Below, piece by piece: positions 15,413 to 23,180 of a stretch of DNA of 64,000 nt. Below the pieces are notes generated by a model. The model did no database searches. It saw only the letters and a list, made by a program, of their open reading frames with translations, and was not told where the DNA came from. The DNA comes from Actinomycetes bacterium (GTDB lineage Bacteria; Actinomycetota; Acidimicrobiia; Acidimicrobiales; Palsa-688), in contig JAJZIY010000003.1 in NCBI GenBank assembly GCA_021828475.1, positions 1 to 64,000 of the forward strand, given 5' to 3'. Each line of letters starts with the position of its first letter. Position 1 is the first letter of the stretch. The translations under genes were made by a program, and so were the position numbers.

Positions 15413-16396
15413 ATGGTTTTCCTGCCCGTGCTCGACCTCTTCGCCGGGGCGGGGGGGCTGTCCATGGGCTTGGCGGAAGCCGGCTTCACAGCGGTGGCGG
15501 CGGTCGAGGCCAACGCCGATGCCTGCGCGACCTACAGGGCCCATCACCCCGGGACCAAGCTCTACGAGCAGGACGTCGCCACCGTCGACCTGGCGACGAT
15601 GAAGGGCCAGGTCGCCGTCGTAGCCGGAGGGCCTCCCTGCCAGCCGTTCTCCGTCGGAGGAAAGCGCCTGGCAGCGTGCGACCCGCGCAACGGGGTCCCC
15701 CAATTCGTGCGGGCCGTCGCCGAGATCCGCCCGCAGGCCTTCGTGATGGAGAACGTAGCCGGGCTGGCCACGCGCTCGGCCTACCTCGCCGGCGTCGTCG
15801 ACGAGCTCGCCGGTCTCGGTTATGCGGTCGAATGGCAGGTCATGGAGGCGGTCGGGTTCGGCATCCCCCAGCTCAGGCGGCGGCTGTTCGTGGTCGGCGC
15901 GAGGGGAGGGAGGTTCTGCTTCCCGGCCCCGCAGGGCCCTCCGGTCCCGGCCGGGTCCGTGATCGACCCTGGCCGCCCGCTGGGGCAACCCAACACCTCG
16001 CCGGTCACCTACGCCCGCAACCCCTCTCTCAGACCTGGCCCTTACCACGGCCACCTCTGGAACGGTGGTGGGCGCCCGGTCGACCTGCGCAGGCCCGCTC
16101 CGACGATGCTGGCCAGCATGGGTGGTAACAAGACGCCGTGGGTGGACACCCTCGGCATCGTCCCCGCCTACCATGCCCACCTTGTCGCCGGTGGCCCGGC
16201 GCGACACGGCCGCGTCCCCGGTGCCAGACGCATTACCGTCGACGAGGCCGCTCTCGTGCAGGGGTTCCCGGCCGGCACCACGTTCTGCGGGCCCCGTTCC
16301 AGCCAGTACCGCCAGGTCGGCAACGCCGTGCCTCCTCCCCTCGCCCGGGCAGTCGGCACCGCCCTGCACGAGGTGCTCGCCGGTCGCCGGGGTTGA
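15413..16396 (+). CDS. DNA cytosine-5 methyltransferase, solitary
   Basis: A 327-residue C5 methyltransferase with the family motifs in order: I (DLFAGAGGLSMGL, AdoMet), IV (GGPPCQPFS, catalytic Cys), VI (MENVAGL), VIII (QLRRRLFVVGAR) and X (QVGNAVPPPLA). The target-recognition region between VIII and X is short, about 90 residues. No restriction endonuclease, Vsr nickase or specificity subunit is next to it, so it looks like an orphan methyltransferase. The ATG follows CAGAAT by 7 nt, consistent with a leaderless start. It diverges from the AIM24 pair and converges on ccmH with a 12-bp gap. The target sequence cannot be predicted. Confidence 0.9.
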   Translation: MVFLPVLDLFAGAGGLSMGLAEAGFTAVAAVEANADACATYRAHHPGTKLYEQDVATVDLATMKGQVAVVAGGPPCQPFSVGGKRLAACDPRNGVPQFVRAVAEIRPQAFVMENVAGLATRSAYLAGVVDELAGLGYAVEWQVMEAVGFGIPQLRRRLFVVGARGGRFCFPAPQGPPVPAGSVIDPGRPLGQPNTSPVTYARNPSLRPGPYHGHLWNGGGRPVDLRRPAPTMLASMGGNKTPWVDTLGIVPAYHAHLVAGGPARHGRVPGARRITVDEAALVQGFPAGTTFCGPRSSQYRQVGNAVPPPLARAVGTALHEVLAGRRG

Positions 16397-16408
16397 AGGA
16401 CGGGGCCC

Positions 16409-17494
16409 CTACCCCTTTGCGGAGCCGTGCCCGGCCAGCGCCAACGCCTGGCGGGCCGACCCGACCAGGGATGGATCCGGCCCGTGCGAGAGGTACCAGC
16501 GGATCTCCCCGGCCGCAGCCCGGGGGTCGTGCCCGTAGTCGAGCAGGACGAGGCCGCGGTACAGGTGGGCCAGGTCGTAAGCGGGGTGTGACTTCTCCAC
16601 CCGCCCGAGAAGCGTCATAGCCCTGGCCTCGTAGCCCGCTTCGGCGTATATCCAGGCTTCCTCGGTCAGAGCGGTGGGTTGCGCCGGGTCCGACGCCAGT
16701 ACCTGGCCGTAGATGACGAGGGCGGCGCTCGGGTCCTTGGCGCTGAGGGCCGCCGCCTGGCGCAACTGCTCCGCCGTGCCGGCCGGGCCGGGCCCGCCGC
16801 TCACCGTGCCCCCGGGTTGGCGCGGCCCGCTGGAGCGGTCCGCGTACCACAGGGCTCCGGCCACCACGATGAGCGCCAGCCCGGACGCCAGGGTGGCACG
16901 CTGCCGCCAGCCGGCACCACGGGCCCGTGCCGTGGCAGCGAGCCGGCGGCCGGGTGCACCCGCTGGCGCAGCCGGTGCGCCAGCCCGGAGGGCCACCGGT
17001 CTGCTCGCGCTGGCGCCACCGGCCTGCGCCGGTAGGGAGCCGCTGACCACCGGGTCACCGGACGGGCCGGGAGGCACGGGGGCCGGGGCCGGTCCCCGCC
17101 GGCGAAGGGCGAGGTGCCAGCGCCAGAACGCGCCAGCCAGTCCGAGGACGGCCAGCGCCACCAGGGCAGCCGGGAGCCCCCAGAGCAGGACGCCGATCCC
17201 GCTCGCCGGCGGCTTCTCCAGGATCGACTGCCCGTAGTCGGCAACGAGGTAGGCGCGTACCTGCTGCTCGGTACGGCCCTGCTCCAGCCACTTGCCGATG
17301 AGGTCACGGATCTCCACCGCCTCGGGGGCCGAGGAGGCAGCTACCGACTCCCCCTGGCAGACCGGGCACTTGTACTCGCCGGCCACCGCCATGGTGCGTT
17401 GGTAGAGGCTCTGTGGCCGTCCCCGCCCGGAGGCGCCTGCGGCGATGGCAACCACGATGGCCACGAGGACAACCGCCCACGCTGCCCGCACCAC
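16409..17494 (-). CDS. ccmH: Cytochrome c maturation protein CcmH with C-terminal CcmI-like region
   Basis: The N-terminal half is CcmH: a membrane helix, then YKCPVCQGESVAASSAPEA with the CxxC that reduces the apocytochrome haem site, then a second helix (LLWGLPAALVALAVLGL). The C-terminal half is an Ala/Pro/Arg-rich linker, a further membrane helix and TPR-like repeats (AALVIYGQVLASDPAQPTAL, YDLAHLYRGLVLLDYG), as in CcmI or fused CcmH-NrfG proteins. Last gene of the ccm operon. Start is uncertain: GTG at 17494 begins just after the ccmG stop and gives 361 residues. An ATG at 17566 gives 385 but overlaps ccmG by 62 bp. Confidence 0.82.
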   Translation of the reverse strand: MVRAAWAVVLVAIVVAIAAGASGRGRPQSLYQRTMAVAGEYKCPVCQGESVAASSAPEAVEIRDLIGKWLEQGRTEQQVRAYLVADYGQSILEKPPASGIGVLLWGLPAALVALAVLGLAGAFWRWHLALRRRGPAPAPVPPGPSGDPVVSGSLPAQAGGASASRPVALRAGAPAAPAGAPGRRLAATARARGAGWRQRATLASGLALIVVAGALWYADRSSGPRQPGGTVSGGPGPAGTAEQLRQAAALSAKDPSAALVIYGQVLASDPAQPTALTEEAWIYAEAGYEARAMTLLGRVEKSHPAYDLAHLYRGLVLLDYGHDPRAAAGEIRWYLSHGPDPSLVGSARQALALAGHGSAKG

Positions 17495-17504
17495 CCAGCG
17501 GCGG

Positions 17505-18116
17505 TCAGGCTGGGCCAAAGCCCTTCGCCGCCCCTTGGCGCAGCCAGCCGTCCAGTTCCGTCGCATTGACCTGTCCGAGGAGGTAGGCGTACACGGTCCC
17601 GTCCGGTGCCACCAAGAACGACGAGGGCAGGCCGGTGAGGCCGTAGGCGACGGTGGCCTCGGGGTCGTCGACGGCCGGCCAGTCGGCCCCCCTGGCGCGC
17701 AGGAAGTTGCGCAACTGGCCCACGTTGGACGGGTCGTCGGCCACGGTCAGGACCATGGCGTCACCCTTGCCAGCGTGTTGGCGGGAGAACTTGACCAGCT
17801 GGGGCATCTCCGCCTGGCACGGCTGGCACCAGGTGGCCATGAAGTTGACCAGTACCCAACGGCCTTTGAACTGGGCCAGGGAGTAGTGGCCGCCCGCCAG
17901 GCCCGGACCGCTCACAGCCGGAGCCGGCTTGCCGAGCAGCGGGCTCTGGCCCATCACCTGCGAGGACGGTTGCGCCGACGCGATCACGGCCACGAGGACG
18001 GCGGCAACCACAGCGGCGCCGATCGCGCTCCAGAGCACCGTGCGCCGCCTGGGAGGGACCACCGGGGCGACCCCGCCCGGCTCGCCGGCCTCGCCCGGTG
18101 GTTCGAGGCTGCTCAA
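17505..18116 (-). CDS. ccmG: Thioredoxin-like thiol-disulfide oxidoreductase CcmG/TlpA
   Basis: A 203-residue membrane-anchored thioredoxin-fold protein: N-terminal helix (LWSAIGAAVVAAVLVAVIA), then the active site MATWCQPCQAEMP (WCxPC) and the cis-Pro loop GLPSSFLVAPDG. It keeps CcmH or apocytochrome cysteines reduced outside the membrane. The TTG at 18114-18116 overlaps the ccmF stop as TTGA, matching the overlaps seen through the rest of the operon; a GTG at 18062 is an alternative that still keeps the helix. The long frame continuing upstream lies inside ccmF and is not coding. Confidence 0.85.
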   Translation of the reverse strand: MSSLEPPGEAGEPGGVAPVVPPRRRTVLWSAIGAAVVAAVLVAVIASAQPSSQVMGQSPLLGKPAPAVSGPGLAGGHYSLAQFKGRWVLVNFMATWCQPCQAEMPQLVKFSRQHAGKGDAMVLTVADDPSNVGQLRNFLRARGADWPAVDDPEATVAYGLTGLPSSFLVAPDGTVYAYLLGQVNATELDGWLRQGAAKGFGPA

Positions 18117-20107
18117 CGGGCCGCACCCACCGGCTGGGCGGGCTCCGGCGGCAGTTGCAGGAGCACCTCGGACGCCTCGGGCGGCACATCGCCACCATGC
18201 CGGCGCCGCCTGGCCAGGGGTGCGAGGCTCAGGACCGCTCCGATGACCATGACCATGCCGCCGACCCACAACCAGATCATGAGGGGCTTGACGTACACCG
18301 AGAGGCCCAGGGGCTGGCCGGGGCGCGATGGCACGCTCGACAACGACAGGTACACGTCCTCGGTCGGGGTCGACTTCACTGCCGGATTGGGTACAGCCTC
18401 GTTGCTGAGGGTGAACTGCTCGAGACCCGGGTGGTACGGATGGCCGTCTACCACGATCGTCGCGACGAGCGAGGTGACGCCGGGAGACTGCACCGTGCGT
18501 GACCCGGTGTAGACGAGCGTGTGGCCGTCGTAGGTGTAGGTGCGGCCAGGTTTCATGGCGAGGCTGGCCTCCTGCTGGTACGCCTGCGAGGCGGTTATGG
18601 CGACGGCCACGGCCACGATGCCGAGGTGCACGACCATGCCACCGCCCGAGCGTCCCGGCAGGGCCCGCAGGCCGCCGCGGCGGACCATCAGCACGAGCTG
18701 GCGTAGCGCCGAAGTCCCGGCGAACGCGGCCAGGGCGAACGCCACCAGGGGCCAAAGGCCCCGCACCCCGGCCGCAACGCTCACCACCACGACAATGGCG
18801 GCGCCGGCCGCCGGCCAGAGCAGCCGGTGCCTCAGGACCTCGGCCGCCGCCCTGCGCCAGGGCAGGGCAGGGGCAACGGCCATCATGAACAACAGGCACA
18901 TCATGATCGGCGTCGTCATGGTGTTGAAGAACGGCCCGCCGACGGTGATAGCCGAGCCGTTGACCGCCTCGACCACGAGAGGGAAGACCGTCCCGATCAG
19001 GACCACTACGGCGAACGCGGCGAAGAGCAGGTTGTTGGCCAGGAAGGCGCCCTCGCGCGACACGGCCCGTACGGGCTCGCCCCGGGACCGGAGGCGGTCT
19101 CCCCTCCAGGCCAGCAGGGCGATGCTGGCCGCGGTGACCAGGGCGAAGAAACCGAGCAGCGCGGGACCGACGCCGCCGTCGTTGGTGAAGGAATGGACCG
19201 ACTCCAGCACACCCGAGCGGGTGAAGAACGTCCCCAGCACGGTGAGGCAGAAGGTGGCCAGGACGAGGGCCAGGTTCCAGACCTTGAGCATCGCCCTCTG
19301 CTGCTGGACCATGGCCGAGTGCAGGAAGGCGGTCGCGGTCAGCCAGGGCAGGAGGGCGGAGTTCTCCACCGGGTCCCATGACCAGTAGCCACCCCACCCG
19401 AGCACCTGATAGCTCCACCACATACCCAGCACCAGCCCGGCGGTGAGGCACGCCCACGCCCAAAGCGCCCATCGCCGGCTCTCCGCCAGCCAGTCCCGGC
19501 TGGTGCGCCCCGTGACCAGGCTGGCCACCGCCAGGCAGAAAGGCACGGTGAACCCCACCAGGCCCAGGTAGAGCATCGGGGGGTGGAAAGCGACGAGCAG
19601 GCGGTCCTGCAGGAGGGGGTCGGGCCCGGGGCCCTGGGTGGGCACGGCGCCGTTGACCCGTGCGAAGGGGTTGGAGGCGATGAGCATCAAGCCGAAGAAG
19701 AAGGCGGCCACCACGTAGCCGACGAACTTGGCCCACAGGACGAAGGGCTCGTCCCTGCGGTGGCGGTAGCGGATCCACATCGCCACCAGGTAGCCGGCCA
19801 GGATGAGAGCCCAGAGCAGTATGGAGCCGGCGAGGGCCGACCACATGGCGGTGACCCGGTACACCAGCGGCGTGAACGTGCTGTCGTTGCTCGCCACGTA
19901 GGCGAGCGAGAAGTCGTGGGTCAGCAGCGCCCGCTGCATGGCGAACGTGGCCACCACGGCGCCGGCGGCCACCAACCATATGTAACCCTGGCCGGCCCGC
20001 ACGAGCGAGGCCCTGCCCCGCAGCAGGCCCAGCCCCAGGGTGAGGAACCCACCGAGCGCACCGAGGAGACCGAGGACTATGCCGCTCTGGCCGAGCGCTA
20101 TGTTCAC
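18113..20107 (-). CDS. ccmF: Cytochrome c haem lyase subunit CcmF
   Basis: A 664-residue polytopic membrane protein with about 14-15 helices. It has the tryptophan-rich haem-handling motif GWGGYWSWDPVENSALLPWL near residues 235-255 and periplasmic histidines around it (LTHDFSLAYVASNDSTF, AFHPPMLYLG). CcmF takes haem from CcmE and ligates it to apocytochrome c. The GTG start overlaps the ccmE stop as GTGA. A large periplasmic loop after about residue 520 (YTYDGHTLVYTGSRTV) is typical of the family. Identity is very secure. Confidence 0.94.
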   Translation of the reverse strand: MNIALGQSGIVLGLLGALGGFLTLGLGLLRGRASLVRAGQGYIWLVAAGAVVATFAMQRALLTHDFSLAYVASNDSTFTPLVYRVTAMWSALAGSILLWALILAGYLVAMWIRYRHRRDEPFVLWAKFVGYVVAAFFFGLMLIASNPFARVNGAVPTQGPGPDPLLQDRLLVAFHPPMLYLGLVGFTVPFCLAVASLVTGRTSRDWLAESRRWALWAWACLTAGLVLGMWWSYQVLGWGGYWSWDPVENSALLPWLTATAFLHSAMVQQQRAMLKVWNLALVLATFCLTVLGTFFTRSGVLESVHSFTNDGGVGPALLGFFALVTAASIALLAWRGDRLRSRGEPVRAVSREGAFLANNLLFAAFAVVVLIGTVFPLVVEAVNGSAITVGGPFFNTMTTPIMMCLLFMMAVAPALPWRRAAAEVLRHRLLWPAAGAAIVVVVSVAAGVRGLWPLVAFALAAFAGTSALRQLVLMVRRGGLRALPGRSGGGMVVHLGIVAVAVAITASQAYQQEASLAMKPGRTYTYDGHTLVYTGSRTVQSPGVTSLVATIVVDGHPYHPGLEQFTLSNEAVPNPAVKSTPTEDVYLSLSSVPSRPGQPLGLSVYVKPLMIWLWVGGMVMVIGAVLSLAPLARRRRHGGDVPPEASEVLLQLPPEPAQPVGAAR

Positions 20108-20688
20108 GAGCCTCTCCGAGCGCCGGCCGGGTTGGCGGCGCCCGGGCGGCCGGCGGCGGTGGCGTGGTGGGCCGGTGCCTCGACGTAGTTGGAGCCGTGC
20201 TGGACCATGATCTGGTAGCTGGAGAAGATGTCTCCCTGCCAGTGGCCGGCCAGGACCACGGGGATGCCGGGCTTGAACAGGGCCGACGGTGAGCCGGTGC
20301 TGACGACGTGGACCTCGACCCCGTGGGAGGCGATGGTGAAGTCCAGGGCCGTCCCCGCCTGGCGGACGTCGTCGAGGACGGTCCCCTGGATGCGGAAGTC
20401 CTTGTTGGCCAGAAACGCCCTCTGGGCCACGGCCTGGTTGGCGGTGAGGTAGTAGTTCATGGCGTCCGTGAGGCCCTTGAAGACGAGCAGGCTCAGGGCT
20501 GCGAGCACGATCGCGCCGGCGACGACCTTCTGGCGCTTGCTTGCCAGCGGGCGCCTCCGGCGCGGGCCGTGCACGAAGGGGATGTGCTCACCGCCGGTGC
20601 TGCCAGCACCGGGCGGGGCCGCCGCACCCTCGGGCTGCGTAGCGGCGGGCTGCGTAGCGGCGGGTGCTTGGGCTTGCGCTGCGCTCAC
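20104..20688 (-). CDS. ccmE: Haem chaperone CcmE
   Basis: A 194-residue protein: a Pro/Ala/Gln-rich cytoplasmic N-terminus of about 65 residues, one membrane helix (VVAGAIVLAALSLLVFKGL), then the OB-fold domain. The haem-binding motif HxxxY is kept (VQHGSNYVEA). CcmE binds haem covalently through that His and passes it to CcmF. The N-terminal tail is unusually long for CcmE and contains a repeated ATQP motif. The GTG overlaps the ccmD stop as GTGA. A longer frame to 20901 runs through ccmD and ccmC and is rejected. Confidence 0.87.
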   Translation of the reverse strand: MSAAQAQAPAATQPAATQPEGAAAPPGAGSTGGEHIPFVHGPRRRRPLASKRQKVVAGAIVLAALSLLVFKGLTDAMNYYLTANQAVAQRAFLANKDFRIQGTVLDDVRQAGTALDFTIASHGVEVHVVSTGSPSALFKPGIPVVLAGHWQGDIFSSYQIMVQHGSNYVEAPAHHATAAGRPGAANPAGARRGS

Positions 20689-20804
20689 CCGTCGCGCTCC
20701 CCGGACAGAGCCGCCCTCAGTGCCCGCGCCCGGCGCAGCGTGCGCACCGAGTAGAGCCCGATTATGGCGGCGCACGCCGACCAGGCAGCTATGACGTAGT
20801 TCAT
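20685..20804 (-). CDS. ccmD: Small membrane protein in the CcmD position
   Basis: A 39-residue protein with one membrane helix (VIAAWSACAAIIGLYSV) followed by a basic tail (RTLRRARALR), the CcmD layout. CcmD binds the CcmABC complex and aids release of haem-loaded CcmE. The ATG follows GGGAGGTGG, overlaps the ccmC stop as ATGA, and its own stop overlaps the ccmE GTG. Sequence conservation in CcmD is low, so the call rests on size, topology and position between ccmC and ccmE. Confidence 0.78.
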   Translation of the reverse strand: MNYVIAAWSACAAIIGLYSVRTLRRARALRAALSGERDG

Positions 20805-21700
20805 CTGGTGGCCACCTCCCGGGCACCGGGGCCGCTGAGGGCGCCCTGCCTGGACGGGGCCGGTGCCACTGGTTGCGGTCCAGGAGCGGGCCGCAGGCCA
20901 CCGGAGCCGGCGGGAGCCACCTCCGACCGGCGGGCAGCGAGGGCAGCGTTGAGCCCCTCGTTGTCGTAGCGCTCCTCGAGCCCCTCGAGGCGGTAGCGGT
21001 GGACCATGAGCCACGCCGTGAGCAACCCGAAGGCGACGAAGGACATCCCCATGGTCACCAGCTGCCAGCCGTGGATGGTGGGGCTCGGCTTGAACAGCGT
21101 CGTGTTCTGGTGGAGGGTCACCCACCACTGGGTGGCGTAGTGGTCGACGACGACGGTGAGGACCATCAGCATCGCCACCATCGAGGAGACCATGGAGCGC
21201 GAGTGAGGGTTGTCGATGGCCCGGCGCAGTGCCAGGTAGCCGAGCGAGAGGGCGAACAGGATGGCCGTGAGGGTCAGACGGGCGTCCCAGGTCCACCAGA
21301 CGCCCCATGTCGCCCGGCCCCATATCGAGCCTGTGACCAGAGTCGCCAGGCAGAACACCGCTCCGACCTCGGCCCCGGCGACGGCCAAGCGGTCCCAGCG
21401 GGGGCTGCGCAGACGGGGCCAGAGCCAACCCAGGCTCCCGAGCGCGCACAGGGCAAAAGCTGCATAGCACATGGTCGCCACCGCCGGGTGGACGTAGAGC
21501 ATGCGCACGAACTGCCCCTGCGTCACGTCGGGCGGACTGACCCAGAGACCCCACCAGGTGGTGAGCCCGAGGGTGACGAGGGCCGACAAGCCCAGTCCCC
21601 TGGTGAGCGGGGTCGAACGGGCAGGCAGGACGGTGGCCGGGATGCGGGGAGGAGACACTTCGGCTGGGGTGCGGGGAGGAGACACTTCGACAGACCTCAC
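20801..21700 (-). CDS. ccmC: Haem exporter permease CcmC
   Basis: A 299-residue protein with six membrane helices. The tryptophan-rich motif is WGRATWGVWWTWDARLT, and flanking haem-ligand histidines are in MLYVHPAVA and VDHYATQWW. CcmC loads haem onto CcmE. The GTG at 21700 overlaps the ccmB stop as GTGA. The first 20 residues carry an in-frame direct repeat (EVSPPRTPA then EVSPPRIPA; about 24 bp repeated in the DNA near 21645-21695), a low-complexity extension of the cytoplasmic N-terminus. The C-terminal 60 residues are also extended and Pro/Ala-rich. Confidence 0.92.
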   Translation of the reverse strand: MRSVEVSPPRTPAEVSPPRIPATVLPARSTPLTRGLGLSALVTLGLTTWWGLWVSPPDVTQGQFVRMLYVHPAVATMCYAAFALCALGSLGWLWPRLRSPRWDRLAVAGAEVGAVFCLATLVTGSIWGRATWGVWWTWDARLTLTAILFALSLGYLALRRAIDNPHSRSMVSSMVAMLMVLTVVVDHYATQWWVTLHQNTTLFKPSPTIHGWQLVTMGMSFVAFGLLTAWLMVHRYRLEGLEERYDNEGLNAALAARRSEVAPAGSGGLRPAPGPQPVAPAPSRQGALSGPGAREVATR

Positions 21701-22365
21701 GTTTCTTCTATCAAAGCCCCAAAGCCGATGGTTCCGCCAGCCAGATAGATGGCGGCGAAGCAACCCAGCAGGCCAAGCCACCGCCACCCGTCGCCGCCGG
21801 ACAGGCCAAGGGCGGCCCGCCACGCCTGGGTGGCGGCCAGCACCACCGGGGCCAGCACGGGTGCCAGGAGCATCGGCAGCAGGGTCTCGCGTACCCTCAG
21901 ACCCATCGACAGCGCGCCGTAGGCAACGCCGGCGGCGGCAACGCACGCTGTCGAGATGAGCGCGGTCGCCAGCATCAGGCCCGCTCCCGCCAGCCGGGTG
22001 TGGAACAGCACGACGATCCCAAGGGTGAGCAGCACCTCGAGGCCGACGAGTTGCACAGCGACAGCCGCCGCCTTGCCGAGGAAGATCCCCGCCGGCTCGA
22101 GCCCCGACATGCGCAGCCCGTCGATGGCACCGTCCGACGCCTCCACCGAGAAGCTGCGCTGCACGGAGAGCAGCCCTGCGAACAGCACCGCCATCCAGAA
22201 GAGGCCGGGCGCAGCCTGCTCGAGCAGCGGGCGGTCCTGGTCGAACGCGAACCCGAAGAGCAGCAGGACGACCAGGGCATAGGGCACGACCTGGTTGAGG
22301 GCCACCTTGGCCCGGACCTCGATGCGCAGATCCTTGGCGGCCACGAGCACGGCGTCACGCCACAC
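21697..22365 (-). CDS. ccmB: Haem exporter permease CcmB
   Basis: A 222-residue protein with six membrane helices. It begins (GTG) WRDAVLVAAKDLRIEVRAK and shows the family stretch FSVEASDGAIDGLRMSG, then LGKAAAVAVQLVGLEVLLTL. CcmB pairs with the ATPase CcmA; together with CcmC the complex drives release of haem-loaded CcmE. The GTG at 22365 follows GGAGGTG by 5 nt and overlaps the 3' end of ccmA by 11 bp. A longer frame to 22458 would lie in ccmA. Confidence 0.9.
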   Translation of the reverse strand: MWRDAVLVAAKDLRIEVRAKVALNQVVPYALVVLLLFGFAFDQDRPLLEQAAPGLFWMAVLFAGLLSVQRSFSVEASDGAIDGLRMSGLEPAGIFLGKAAAVAVQLVGLEVLLTLGIVVLFHTRLAGAGLMLATALISTACVAAAGVAYGALSMGLRVRETLLPMLLAPVLAPVVLAATQAWRAALGLSGGDGWRWLGLLGCFAAIYLAGGTIGFGALIEET

Positions 22366-23128
22366 TCGGCACCTCCGCCCCTTGGCCGTCCCCGTGCCAG
22401 CGCAGCGTGACGGCGCCGCCCGTCTCGGCTGCCGGGACGACACCGTCCGTGCCGGCATCCGTGACCGCGGTGTCCGGCACAGGCCCTCCCCCCTCCACCA
22501 CCATGCCCCCTGCCATGTAGGCCATGCGCCGGGAGGTGAGCTCCTCGGGCAGTACCTCGTGGGACGCCAGCACGACCGTCGCGCCCTCCCCGGCCACGTC
22601 GCCCAGGAGGTCGTCGAGGAGGCTTCTGTGCTCCGAGTCCAGCCCGGCGTGGGGCTCGTCGAGGAGCCAGAGGCGCGGGGAGCGCGCCGCTAGCGCCGCT
22701 AGCGCCACCCGCCTACGCTGGCCGGCCGAGAGACGCCCTGCTGGCAGGTCCCTGAGGCGGCCGCTGAGGCCCATGCGGTCCAGTGCACCGTCCACGGACC
22801 GGCCGGGCAGCCTGGACGCCCGCACGGCGAAGCGGACATTGTCGCGCGCAGAGAGGTCGTCGTAGAGCCCGTTGCGGTGGCCGAGGAGGCCCACTTGGGG
22901 CCGCAGAGCGCGCGACTCGGCCACGGGGTCGAGGCCGAGGACGCTGATCTCACCGGCGGAAAGGGGCAGCAGCCCGGCCAGGACACGCAGCAGGCTGGTC
23001 TTGCCCGCCCCGTTGGGGCCCCTCAGCACGAGCACCTCGCCCTCGACGATGTCGAGGTCCACGCCGGCGAGGACCGGGTACCGGCCCGCCAGGGCGACTG
23101 CAGATCGGAGGCGGACGGAAAGGACCAT
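22355..23128 (-). CDS. ccmA: Haem exporter ATP-binding protein CcmA
   Basis: A 257-residue ABC ATPase: Walker A LRGPNGAGKTSLLRVLAG, signature LSAGQRRRVALAAL, Walker B LWLLDEPHAGLD, and a switch His in VLASHEVLP. It powers the CcmABC complex. First gene of the eight-gene System I operon. TAGAGT lies 12 nt before the ATG, a plausible -10 with a very short leader. The 45-residue C-terminal tail after the ABC domain is longer than usual and low in complexity. Confidence 0.91.
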   Translation of the reverse strand: MVLSVRLRSAVALAGRYPVLAGVDLDIVEGEVLVLRGPNGAGKTSLLRVLAGLLPLSAGEISVLGLDPVAESRALRPQVGLLGHRNGLYDDLSARDNVRFAVRASRLPGRSVDGALDRMGLSGRLRDLPAGRLSAGQRRRVALAALAARSPRLWLLDEPHAGLDSEHRSLLDDLLGDVAGEGATVVLASHEVLPEELTSRRMAYMAGGMVVEGGGPVPDTAVTDAGTDGVVPAAETGGAVTLRWHGDGQGAEVPSVA

Positions 23129-23180
23129 GACCGCCGCCCAACTCTAGCGATTGCCCGCGCCAAACATCCAGACGGGCGGC

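Noticed and set aside
15413-16396. Restriction-modification system
   Set aside because: No endonuclease, specificity or Vsr gene adjoins; neighbours are AIM24 and ccm genes.
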